Part shown: positions 1 to 6,172 of the stretch, piece by piece | How the letters are laid out: each line of letters opens with the position of its first letter | Position numbering within the stretch: position 1 is the stretch's first letter | Assembly (NCBI GenBank): GCA_003512805.1 | Contig: DOOK01000029.1 | Span: 1-7,474, forward strand | Direction of reading: 5' to 3' | Length of the DNA: 7,474 nucleotides | Source of the DNA: Erwinia sp. | GTDB taxonomy: Bacteria > Pseudomonadota > Gammaproteobacteria > Enterobacterales > Enterobacteriaceae | Made by a program: the position numbers and the translations under genes | Notes under the pieces: generated by a model | What the model saw: only the letters and a program-made list of their open reading frames with translations | Database searches by the model: none | Told to the model about the DNA's origin: nothing

Positions 1-14
1 CGCTCTTCCGATCT
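1..14. other. Illumina adapter remnant (not genomic)
   Basis: The first 14 bases, CGCTCTTCCGATCT, are identical to the 3' end of the standard Illumina TruSeq-type adapter. Genomic sequence starts at base 15, exactly where a ligated insert would begin. The betT reading frame is open up to base 16 and matches E. coli BetT there; the adapter then adds the false residues QIGRA to any automatic translation. This is a contig end that was not trimmed. Confidence 0.95.
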
Positions 15-1518
15 GCGACTTATACAGACCGGCCATCACAAAGAAAATAACAAAGCTGAAGGGCAGTCCCATAATGACCGTGGTTTTCTGCAGCGCGGTT
101 ACACCATTGACCATCAGCATACCCAGCGTCAACAGACCAATCGCCAGCGACCAGAAAATACGCAGCCAGTTGGGTGCGTCGTTATTAATGTCGCTCAGCT
201 TCGAGGTAAAGTTGCCCAGCACCAGCGAACCGGAGTCTGCTGAAGTGACGTAGAACAACAGACCAGTGATAGTGGCGACCGACGCGCTAAAGGTAAAGGC
301 AGGATATTGGGCCAGCAAACTATAGAAGCCGCGCTCCGGATGGGCCAGCGTTTCCTGTGCCAGCGCGGTATTACCATGAATAATCTCGTACAGCGCGCTG
401 TTGCCGAAAATCGACAGCCACAGCAGGGTAAAGATAAACGGGATAGTCAGCGTACCCACTACAAACTGGCGGATGGTACGGCCGCGTGAGATACGCGCCA
501 GGAAAAGACCGACAAACGGTGACCAGGCAACCCACCAGGCCCAGAAAAACAGCGTCCAGTTGTTCATCCACTCGGTAGGGCGGTCGAAAGCGAAGCTGTT
601 TAGCGTCATGCCCATAAAGCGGTTGATATAGTCGCCCACGTTCAGCACCAGCGCGTTAAGCAGGAAGCTGGTATTCCCCATAAACAGCACAAACAGGATC
701 AGACCGAGCGCCAGCAGCACGTTAAGTTCCGACAGCAGGCGGATGCCTTTATTCACGCCAGAGGTGACCGAAATGGTCGCCATAATCACCGACAGGGCGA
801 TTAACGCTGCCTGAGCCGTCAATCCTTCCGGCACGTCAAACAACACTTTTAACCCGTAATTCAGCTGCACCACCCCGATTCCCAGCGTGGTAGCGATACC
901 GAAAATGGTCCCTACAACGGCGGCGATATCCACAGAGTGGCCAATGGGGCCGTTGATGCGTTTGCCAAAAATAGGATAGAGCGCAGAGCGGATAGTGAGC
1001 GGCAGGCCGTAGCGGTAGCTAAAATAGCCCAACGCGATCCCCATTAGCGCGTACATCGCCCAGCCGGTTAAGCCGTAGTGGAACAGCGTCCAGACCATAG
1101 CCTGACGCGCCGCTTCCAACGTCTGACCCTGGCCTTCCGGCGGCATCATATACTGCGTAACGGGTTCCGCCACGGAGAAAAACATTAGATCGATGCCGAT
1201 ACCGGCGGCAAACAGCATGGCCGCCCAGCTCATCAGGCTGAACTCAGGTTTAGACTGCTCCGGACCAAGCTTGATTGAACCAAAACGGGAGGCGGCGATA
1301 AGCACCACAAAAACGATGTAGACGGTGGCCGCCAGCAGGTAATACCAGCCGAACGTATTAGAGACCCACTGCAGAGTGTTATTTATCCAGCGATCGGATA
1401 AATCGGTAAAAAAGATGGTGGCAAGCGAGAAAAGCAAAATTAACGCTGCTGAGGTATAAAAGACCACTGGATTAATGCGGTCTTGCTGATCTTTCCTGGG
1501 TATTTCAGTCGTCGGCAT
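15..1518 (-). CDS. betT: BetT, high-affinity choline transporter (BCCT family), C-terminus missing
   Basis: Proton-coupled inner-membrane uptake of choline, the precursor of the osmoprotectant glycine betaine. I translated all 501 visible codons and found no stop; by eye they match E. coli BetT (677 residues in E. coli) from residue 7 onward. Key blocks are the glycine-rich TM3 segment AAGIGIDLMFFSVAEP (about 103-118), GLTGWAMYALMG (149-160), the tryptophan-rich WTLFFWAWWVAWSPFVGLF (321-339) and FYVTSADSG (422-430). D110 in GIGIDLM is the residue typical of choline carriers; betaine carriers such as BetP have glycine there. The start is ATG at 1516-1518 with GGAG six bases upstream. The missing part, about 175 residues, is the cytoplasmic C-terminal domain linked to osmotic control; it is cut by the contig end, not by mutation. 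The gene is divergent from msrA rather than from betIBA as in E. coli. Confidence 0.95.
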
Positions 1519-1678
1519 AGATTCTCCGAAAAAATGCTCAAGAATAAACCCGATTATCACAAAGCGTGCCTTAGCGCATACTGGGAAACATCCGCCGCAT
1601 ATCCGCTAACTACACTGGGGAGCTGCTCGGGCAGGTAGTGTATTTTGTTGATCTTTGACGATTATTTGGCTATTCGCT

Positions 1679-1688
1679 TCACCTCCTT
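1679..1688 (-). promoter_or_regulatory. Orphan perfect Shine-Dalgarno sequence in the betT leader
   Basis: Read on the minus strand this is AAGGAGGTGA, a ten-base perfect complement to the 3' end of 16S rRNA. No ATG, GTG or TTG follows it at a usable distance; the next bases read AGCGAATAGCC. It lies about 160 bases upstream of the betT start, which has its own GGAG, and inside the predicted betT leader RNA. It could be a ribosome standby site, a relic of a lost leader peptide, or chance. Confidence 0.4.
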
Positions 1689-1715
1689 CACGTTGTGTTA
1701 AAAAATGAGCTTCAC

Positions 1716-1744
1716 ATCATAGTTTTTATTGATTGAGCATTCAA
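1716..1744 (-). promoter_or_regulatory. Predicted sigma-70 promoter of betT
   Basis: On the minus strand the minus-35 hexamer TTGAAT (1739-1744) and the minus-10 hexamer TATGAT (1716-1721) are separated by exactly 17 bases. Four of six and five of six bases match consensus. Transcription would start near 1709, giving a leader of about 190 bases before the betT ATG. The BetI-like palindrome covers the minus-35 and part of the spacer, as expected for a repressed promoter. Confidence 0.6.
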
Positions 1745-1748
1745 TTAA
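1729..1748. promoter_or_regulatory. BetI-like operator
   Basis: TTGATTGAGCATTCAATTAA is a near-perfect palindrome: arms of eight bases around GCAT, with seven of eight positions paired. From memory, BetI operators in gammaproteobacteria resemble TTGATTGAACGTTCAATCAA, and this site differs from that at only three positions. BetI is the choline-responsive TetR-type repressor of the choline-to-betaine genes. The site lies over the minus-35 of the predicted betT promoter, so choline-relieved repression of betT is the natural reading. It may also affect msrA, whose start is about 165 bases away. Confidence 0.65.
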
Positions 1749-1913
1749 AAATAACAGTAAGGGAAATGATAGCGGAATAAACCCTATAGTTTACGTGTGT
1801 TATTGGTTTTGGCTTTTGCTTTAATAAACAGGATCGCATGGAAGTGCGTAGCAATAATTAAAAACTTATGCTGGAATGACTAACGAGGCTTGCAGAGCAA
1901 ATAAGGAATGATG

Positions 1914-2441
1914 ATGACTGAATACGCAATTATCGCTGGTGGCTGTTTCTGGTGTACCGAAGCCGTTTTTAAACAGATTGACGGTGTGGATTCGGTAGAG
2001 AGCGGCTACATTGGCGGTCACGTTGCCAACCCGACTTATAAGCAGGTCTGCACGGGCGAAACCGGCCATGCGGAAGCGATCCGTTTGGGCTTCGATCCGG
2101 AAAAAATCAGCTACGGCGAGCTGCTGGACATCAGCTTCGCTACCCACGATCCGACCCAGCTGAACCGCCAGGGCAACGATATCGGTACCCAGTACCGTTC
2201 GGCCATTTTTCCGCTGAACGAAACGCAGGCGGTAGAAGCCAAAGCGGCGATTGCTCGTGCTCAGGCGGAGCTGGCCGAGCCGGTAGTGACGACGATCGAG
2301 AGCGCCAGCGAATGGTATCCGGCGGAAGATTATCACCAGAACTATTGGGAAGGCGAAGGGCAGGAAAACCGTTACTGTCTGGCCGTTATCCCGCCAAAAC
2401 TGCAGAAGCTGCGTAAGCGTTACGCCAGCCAGACTAAATAA
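1914..2441 (+). CDS. msrA: Peptide-methionine (S)-S-oxide reductase MsrA, short type
   Basis: Reduces the S-epimer of methionine sulfoxide in oxidised proteins and free methionine, normally with thioredoxin as electron donor; probably cytoplasmic, as no signal peptide is seen. The catalytic motif GGCFWC is at residues 9-14, with C11 as the expected nucleophile. It is followed by GHAEA (51-55), [20 protein letters not shown] (77-96) and AEDYHQNY (137-144). Other cysteines are C14, C46 and C155; C155 in ENRYC could serve as a resolving cysteine. At 175 residues it is shorter than E. coli MsrA (212 residues, GCFWG motif), so it is a different subfamily and probably not the only MsrA in the genome. 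Three ATGs in a row occur at 1908, 1911 and 1914; AAGGA at 1903-1907 lies six bases before the third and touches the first, so I chose 1914. Confidence 0.92.
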   Translation: MTEYAIIAGGCFWCTEAVFKQIDGVDSVESGYIGGHVANPTYKQVCTGETGHAEAIRLGFDPEKISYGELLDISFATHDPTQLNRQGNDIGTQYRSAIFPLNETQAVEAKAAIARAQAELAEPVVTTIESASEWYPAEDYHQNYWEGEGQENRYCLAVIPPKLQKLRKRYASQTK

Positions 2442-2454
2442 AACGTTATTGCTG

Positions 2455-2482
2455 AAAGCGGGCCTGCAGGCCCGCTTTTTTT
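2455..2482 (+). terminator. Rho-independent terminator between msrA and ynfM
   Basis: A perfect 24-base palindrome at 2455-2478 gives a 10-pair stem (AAAGCGGGCC) with the four-base loop TGCA, followed by a run of seven T ending at 2482. It begins 14 bases after the msrA stop. On the minus strand the same hairpin follows the ynfM stop but has only three T after it, so it may work in both directions but is stronger for msrA. The last bases of the T run are part of the ynfM stop codon (TAA, read from 2483 to 2481). Confidence 0.9.
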
Positions 2483-3716
2483 ACAGCTTTTTACTGTGCA
2501 GCCGAAAACCGGTCATCAGCGCCAACAGCAGCAGCACGGTAATAAAACCCGCAATGCCCGCCCAGCCAAAATGATGCCAGAACACGCCGCCCAGCGTGCC
2601 CGCCAGGCTTGATCCCAGGTAGTAGCTAAAAAGGTAAAGCGAGGAGGCCTGGCCTTTGGCTCGCCGGGTACGCGGGCCTATCCAGCCGCTGGCAACGGAA
2701 TGTGCGGCAAAGAAGCCCGCCGTAAACAGCATCATGCCTGGAAAGATCAGCCACAAAGTGTTTGCCAGCGTGATCAGCACGCCCGTCAGCATCAGGGCCA
2801 TCGATGCCAGCAGAACCCTCGCCCGGCCATATTTTGCGGTCATTGCGCCCGCTTTTGGAGAGCTCCAGGAGCCGGTGAGATAAACCACCGAAAGCAAACC
2901 CACTACCGCCTGGCTCAGCGACCATGGCGGTGAAAGCAACCGGTAGCCAATATAGTTAAACAGGGTGACGAACGCGCCCATCAGCAAAAAACCCTCCGCA
3001 AACAGCAGCGGCAGGCCGCTATCGCGCCAGTGCAGCCTGAAATTGATCAGCAGACTACGCGGCCTCAGTGAGGCGGGGCGAAAATGGCGGGAAGGCGGCA
3101 GGATCTTCCAGAACATCAGCGCCGCCGCCAGGGCAAGGCAACCAATGGCGGCGATCGCCACGCGCCAGCTGGTAAAATCGGCAATGACGCCGCTAAGCAG
3201 ACGGCCGCTCATGCCGCCGATGGAATTGCCGCTGATATACAGCCCCATCGAAAAAGCCACGGCGTTGGGGTGGATCTCTTCACTCAAGTAGGTCATGCCC
3301 ACCGCCGCCACGCCGCTGAGCGCCAGACCCGTCAGCGCCCGCATCAGCAAAATGCCATGCCAGCTGCCCATCGTTGCTGACAGCAGCGTAAAAAGCGCGG
3401 CCAGCATCAGGGCCGTTACCATCACGGGCTTACGGCCAACGGCATCGGAAAGCGGGCCGGTCACCAGTAATCCCAGAGCCAGCGTGCCGGTCGAAATTGA
3501 CAGCGACAAGCTGCTGGCGGCGGGCGAGACGCCGAATACCTGCGACAGAATCGGCAAGATGGGCTGCACGCAATACAACAGCGCAAACGTCGCCAGCCCT
3601 GCCGAAAAGAGCGCCAGCGTGACGCGCATAAACTGCGGTGTGCTTCTTTTAATATAAAGTTCGGCGGGTCGGGGAGCGTTTTTCTGCGCCGGGATAGCCT
3701 GAGTAGTGGCGTTCAC
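2481..3716 (-). CDS. ynfM: YnfM, major facilitator superfamily inner-membrane transporter
   Basis: A 12-helix MFS carrier of the drug-proton antiporter (DHA1-like) kind; the natural substrate is not known to me. The 411 residues match E. coli YnfM (about 417) from residue 22 to the end, including YIKRSTPQFMRVTLALFSAG. The MFS motif A between TM2 and TM3, GPLSDAVGRKPVMV, is at residues 87-100; YISGNSIGGMSGR (160-172) fits the glycine-rich TM5 region; SSLYLFSYYLGSSLAGTLGG is a conserved C-terminal block. The cytoplasmic N-terminus of about 28 residues is variable, as usual. The start is GTG at 3714-3716, supported by AAGGA (plus-strand 3723-3727) with a six-base spacer. It is divergent from ynfL, the arrangement of a LysR regulator with its target, so export of a compound sensed by YnfL is a fair inference. 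Confidence 0.93.
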   Translation of the reverse strand: MNATTQAIPAQKNAPRPAELYIKRSTPQFMRVTLALFSAGLATFALLYCVQPILPILSQVFGVSPAASSLSLSISTGTLALGLLVTGPLSDAVGRKPVMVTALMLAALFTLLSATMGSWHGILLMRALTGLALSGVAAVGMTYLSEEIHPNAVAFSMGLYISGNSIGGMSGRLLSGVIADFTSWRVAIAAIGCLALAAALMFWKILPPSRHFRPASLRPRSLLINFRLHWRDSGLPLLFAEGFLLMGAFVTLFNYIGYRLLSPPWSLSQAVVGLLSVVYLTGSWSSPKAGAMTAKYGRARVLLASMALMLTGVLITLANTLWLIFPGMMLFTAGFFAAHSVASGWIGPRTRRAKGQASSLYLFSYYLGSSLAGTLGGVFWHHFGWAGIAGFITVLLLLALMTGFRLHSKKL

Positions 3717-3743
3717 TGCCTGTCCTTATGTCAGGAAAATAGA

Positions 3744-3768
3744 TGTTAATTTTATGTAAAGCTTAACA
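3744..3768. promoter_or_regulatory. Candidate YnfL (LysR-type) binding dyad
   Basis: TGTTAA (3744-3749) and its exact reverse complement TTAACA (3763-3768) are separated by 13 bases in the ynfL-ynfM divergent region. The repeat spans the predicted ynfM minus-10 and lies just upstream of the ynfL minus-10. LysR regulators commonly bind interrupted dyads in this position, but the spacing is not the classic T-N11-A, so the assignment is tentative. Confidence 0.35.
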
Positions 3769-3777
3769 GGTTGTATA
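3749..3777 (-). promoter_or_regulatory. Predicted ynfM promoter
   Basis: On the minus strand TATACA (3772-3777) and TAAAAT (3749-3754) are spaced by 17 bases, with four of six and five of six matches to consensus. The minus-35 overlaps the minus-10 predicted for ynfL on the other strand, so the two promoters would compete or be controlled together. Confidence 0.35.
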
Positions 3778-3779
3778 AT
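3751..3779 (+). promoter_or_regulatory. Predicted ynfL promoter
   Basis: A consensus minus-10, TATAAT, lies at 3774-3779. The best minus-35 at 17-base spacing is the poor TTTATG at 3751-3756, which fits a promoter that needs an activator or is weak. A perfect 12-base palindrome, TCTCAATTGAGA (3790-3801), falls in the short ynfL leader and could be a second regulatory site. The only ribosome binding sequence before the ynfL ATG is a weak GAG at 3798-3800. Confidence 0.4.
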
Positions 3780-3811
3780 CTATTAATCCTCTCAATTGAG
3801 ATGTTTAAAAT

Positions 3812-4711
3812 ATGAATATTGAGCTTCGCCATCTGCGCTATTTTATTGCCGTTGCAGAAGAGCTGCATTTTGGTCGCGCCGCACAGCGCCTGGCAATTTC
3901 TCAGCCGCCGCTCAGCCAGCAAATCCAGCAGCTTGAACAGCAAATCGGCGCGAAGCTGTTGGCCCGTACTAACCGTAGCGTTCAGCTGACGCCTGCCGGG
4001 GCCCACTTTTTGACCAGCGCCCGTCAGATTCTGCACAGCGTTGAGGTCGCTACCGATAAAGCGGCCAGGTTGCATCGGGGTGAGGAGGGCACGCTACGCA
4101 TTGGCTTTACCTCTTCTGCGCCCTTCATTTCTGCGGTTTCCGATGCGTTATTTACGTTTCGCCAGCACTATCCGGACGTGCATGTAAAGATGCAGGAGCT
4201 CAACACTCGTCAGCAGCTGGCCCCGTTGCAGGAGGGACAATTGGATCTGGGCGTAATGCGTAATACTCCGCTGCCGGAAACGCTTGAGCATCGGCTGCTG
4301 CTGAGGGAACCGCTTTGCGCCGTTGTGCATCATGCCCATCGTCTGGCTGGACGTGGCACGATCTCGCTGCGTGAGCTGGCGGCTGAACCTTTTGTCTTTT
4401 TCGACCCCCAGGTGGGGACAGCCCTTTACAGCGAAATTCTCACGCTGCTGGATCGTTATGCTGTCCGGCCTCCTGTCGCACAGGAGGTGGGGGAAGCGAT
4501 GACGATCCTGGGCCTGGTAGCCACCGGACTGGGCGTTTCGATCCTGCCCGCTTCGTTTTGTCGCGCCCGCCTGGATCAGCTTTGTTGGCTGACGCTGCAG
4601 GAAGAAGACGCGTGGTCGGAAGTCTGGCTGGTGTGGCAAAAGCGGGGCGAAATCAGCGCGGCCACGCAGCACCTGCTGAAGATGATGCTGAGAAACGCTG
4701 ATTCTAAATGA
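3812..4711 (+). CDS. ynfL: YnfL, LysR-family transcriptional regulator
   Basis: A LysR-type DNA-binding regulator of 299 residues, the usual family length, matching E. coli YnfL from the first residue (MNIELRHLRYF). The winged helix-turn-helix fills residues 1-60, with the recognition region FGRAAQRLAISQPPLSQQIQQLEQQIG at about 20-46. The effector-binding domain begins near residue 92 (GTLRIGFTSSAPFI) and contains FVFFDPQVGTALY and QEVGEAMTILGLVATGLGVSILPASF, the typical second-subdomain signature. The inducer is unknown to me. The gene is divergent from ynfM with a 95-base gap, the common layout in which a LysR protein controls its neighbour and represses itself. No strong terminator separates it from mlc, which starts 114 bases after its stop. 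Confidence 0.93.
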   Translation: MNIELRHLRYFIAVAEELHFGRAAQRLAISQPPLSQQIQQLEQQIGAKLLARTNRSVQLTPAGAHFLTSARQILHSVEVATDKAARLHRGEEGTLRIGFTSSAPFISAVSDALFTFRQHYPDVHVKMQELNTRQQLAPLQEGQLDLGVMRNTPLPETLEHRLLLREPLCAVVHHAHRLAGRGTISLRELAAEPFVFFDPQVGTALYSEILTLLDRYAVRPPVAQEVGEAMTILGLVATGLGVSILPASFCRARLDQLCWLTLQEEDAWSEVWLVWQKRGEISAATQHLLKMMLRNADSK

Positions 4712-4732
4712 TCAAGCGCTTAAGCTGGATTC

Positions 4733-4748
4733 TGTGCTGTTAATCACA
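4733..4748. promoter_or_regulatory. CRP (cAMP receptor protein) site upstream of mlc
   Basis: TGTGC-N6-TCACA matches the CRP core TGTGA-N6-TCACA at nine of ten positions. Its centre (4740.5) is about 60 bases before the start point expected from the mlc promoter, the spacing of a class I CRP site. CRP control of mlc is known in E. coli, which supports this call. Confidence 0.7.
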
Positions 4749-4763
4749 CTAAAAATCAAAGCG

Positions 4764-4792
4764 TTGACGAGTCCGCGGAACTGTTTCACCAT
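4764..4792 (+). promoter_or_regulatory. Predicted mlc promoter
   Basis: TTGACG (4764-4769) is a strong minus-35. At 17-base spacing the minus-10 position reads CACCAT (4787-4792), poor for sigma-70 but partly like the CCCCAT element of heat-shock (sigma-32) promoters. The E. coli mlc gene is reported to have promoters used by both sigma-70 and sigma-32, so this may be the equivalent. Predicted start point is about 4799-4802. Confidence 0.45.
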
Positions 4793-4801
4793 GAGCAGAG
4801 A

Positions 4802-4825
4802 TTTATTTTGAGGCGCGAAAATAAA
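4802..4825. promoter_or_regulatory. Mlc operator overlapping the mlc ribosome binding site
   Basis: TTTATTTT and its exact reverse complement AAAATAAA flank eight bases (GAGGCGCG), ending directly against the GTG start codon. Mlc sites in E. coli are AT-rich dyads of this kind (TTATTT and AAATAA arms), and mlc is autoregulated there. The Shine-Dalgarno GAGG (4810-4813) sits in the centre of the dyad, and the site lies at or just after the predicted transcription start, so bound Mlc would block its own transcription. Confidence 0.75.
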
Positions 4826-6042
4826 GTGATAGCCGACAATCAGCCTGGTCATATCGATCAGATCAAACAGACCAATGCGGGCGTAGTGTATCGCCTGATT
4901 GACCGCTATGGTCCGATATCGCGCATCGCGCTGTCAAAAAAAGCACAGCTGGCCCCGGCAAGCATCACAAAAATTGTGCGTGAGATGCTGGAAGCGCATC
5001 TGGTGCAGGAAACCGAGTTTCAGGAAGCGGGCAGTCGTGGCCGCCCGGCGGTGGGGCTGGTGGTCGATACGCCCGCCTGGCATTACCTTTCTGGCCGCAT
5101 TGGCAACGGCGAAATGACGCTGGCGCTGCGGGACTTAAGCAGTCTGCTGGTGGTAGAGGAAGTCCGACCCTTGCCCGTTGACGATCCGCAGCCTCTGCTG
5201 ACGCGCATTATTAATGAAATCGACGCCTTCTTTATTCGCCACCAGCAAAAGCTGGAAAGGCTAACGGCCATTGCGATTACGCTGCCCGGCATTTTGAATG
5301 CGCAAAAAGGTATCGTGCATCGGATGCCTTTTTATCGCGTCAGCGATATGCCGCTGGCCGAGGCGCTCTCGGCACGTACCGGTTTGCCGGTCTATATTCA
5401 GCACGATATCTGCGCCTGGACGATGGCGGAATCGCTGTTTGGTGCCTCGCGCGATCTCAGTGACGTTATTCAGGTCGTTATCGATCATAACGTAGGCGCG
5501 GGGGTGATTACCGGCGGTCGCCTGCTGCACAGCGGGAGCAGTACGCTGGTGGAGATTGGGCACACGCAGGTCGAGCCGTGGGGCAAACAGTGTTACTGCG
5601 GCAATCATGGCTGCCTGGAAACGGTCGCGAGTCTGGAAAGCGTACTGGAGCTGGCTGCGCAAAAAATGCAGGCCGCACCGGACTGCCTGCTCCATCAACA
5701 GCCGCTGACTGCAGACTCGCTCTGCGATGCCGCGCTGGCAGGCGATCCCTGGCGAAAGGGATCGTTACCGGCGTCGGACATCACGTTGGCCGTATCCTGG
5801 CGATTATGGTTAATCTCTTCAATCCAGAAAAAATAGTAATAGGATCGCCCCTTAATCGCGCCCGCGATATTCTCTTTCCCGCCATCGCCGACTGCGTGCG
5901 CCGTCAGTCGCTGCCGGTCTATGGTCAGCACATCGCCATCGAACCTACCCGATTTTACAATCAGGGAACGATGCCTGGCGCCGCGCTGGTCAAGGATGCG
6001 CTCTATAACGGCACGCTGTTGGTGAAACTGCTCCAGGGTTAA
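4826..6042 (+). pseudogene. mlc: Mlc (DgsA), ROK-family repressor of sugar uptake genes, one-base frameshift
   Basis: Mlc represses ptsG, manXYZ, malT and ptsHI in relatives, and is inactivated when dephosphorylated EIICB-Glc binds it during glucose uptake. Visible are the winged helix near residues 17-70 (SRIALSKKAQLAPASITKIVREML), the ROK domain, and zinc ligands H246, C256, C258 and C263 in GHTQVEPWGKQCYCGNHGCLE. The frame matches E. coli Mlc through AALAGD (D307), then shifts: the first frame runs 29 unrelated residues to a stop at 5834-5836, while the next frame resumes at LAKGIVTGVGHHVGR (from 5749) and ends normally in LLQG. One added base would restore 405 residues (406 in E. coli). 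The truncated 336-residue product would lack the C-terminal helix linked to oligomerisation and DNA binding. I chose GTG 4826 over TTG 4808 because it matches the E. coli start and abuts the operator. Confidence 0.9.
5747..5749 (+). other. Frameshift site in mlc (missing C in a C run)
   Basis: The sequence reads GGC GAT CCC TGG in the first frame. With four C instead of three it would read G D P L A K G, joining both matching halves with no other change. No heptanucleotide slippery sequence or downstream hairpin typical of programmed minus-1 shifting is seen. The indel is therefore a real recent mutation or a sequence or assembly error. Confidence 0.9.
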
Positions 6043-6172
6043 AGCCCCGCCTTTATTACGCAAAATATTGCGCTAACGCAAGCCTCGCTCCGGTTCACTA
6101 CCCTAAGATGTTGCGTCTTAATTGTTAATTATTGTTTATAAATTATCGACGAAATCGGAGCGTAGAGAGGAT
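6043..6172. other. mlc-ynfK intergenic region
   Basis: This 130-base gap has no gene. Five-base words alternate CGCAA (6059-6063), TTGCG (6068-6072), CGCAA (6077-6081) and TTGCG (6111-6115), so short alternative hairpins with loops AATA and CTAA are possible, without a T run. An AT-rich stretch at 6119-6146 contains a minus-10-like TATAAA (6137-6142), but the nearest minus-35 candidate, TTGCGT (6111-6116), is 20 bases away. A weak promoter for ynfK here is possible. Confidence 0.35.

Larger units (their letters stand above)
1519..1913. other. betT-msrA divergent intergenic region
   Basis: This 395-base gap contains no protein gene that I can support. The part near 1690-1870 is clearly AT-rich. 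It contains the betT promoter and a BetI-like palindrome (listed separately), a betT leader of about 190 bases and the upstream region of msrA. A TATAGT hexamer at 1785-1790, within CCCTATAGTTTA, could be a minus-10 element for msrA, possibly of the sigma-S kind, but it has no convincing minus-35 partner. Three tiny reading frames lie just before msrA (1838-1861, 1868-1879 and 1876-1911); I do not call them genes. Confidence 0.6.

Noticed and set aside
195..631. Small open frames on both strands at the left end
   Set aside because: They overlap the continuous betT frame on the minus strand, which I translated codon by codon without a stop.
1866..2336. A 156-residue open frame antisense to msrA
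   Set aside because: It is a shadow of the GC-rich msrA codons on the other strand, has no recognisable domain, and the plus-strand frame has full MsrA motifs.
3801..3815. ATG TTT AAA ATA TGA as a leader peptide overlapping the ynfL start
   Set aside because: Only four codons with no ribosome binding sequence; the overlap is easily due to chance in AT-rich DNA.
4148..4672. A 174-residue open frame antisense to ynfL
   Set aside because: It lies wholly inside ynfL, shows low-complexity basic and glutamine-rich composition and no family resemblance.
4808..4825. TTG at 4808 as the mlc start
   Set aside because: It would put the start inside the Mlc operator with no ribosome site before it; GTG 4826 aligns with the E. 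coli start and has GAGG upstream.
5740..5765. Programmed minus-1 frameshifting in mlc
   Set aside because: No X-XXY-YYZ slippery heptamer and no evident stimulatory hairpin; Mlc is made from one continuous frame in relatives.
5261..6063. Two minus-strand open frames (145 and 122 residues) opposite mlc
   Set aside because: They are shadows of mlc; neither has a plausible domain.
6122..6172. In-frame ATG at 6122 as the ynfK start
   Set aside because: The extra 17 residues match nothing in BioD proteins and there is no ribosome binding sequence before it.
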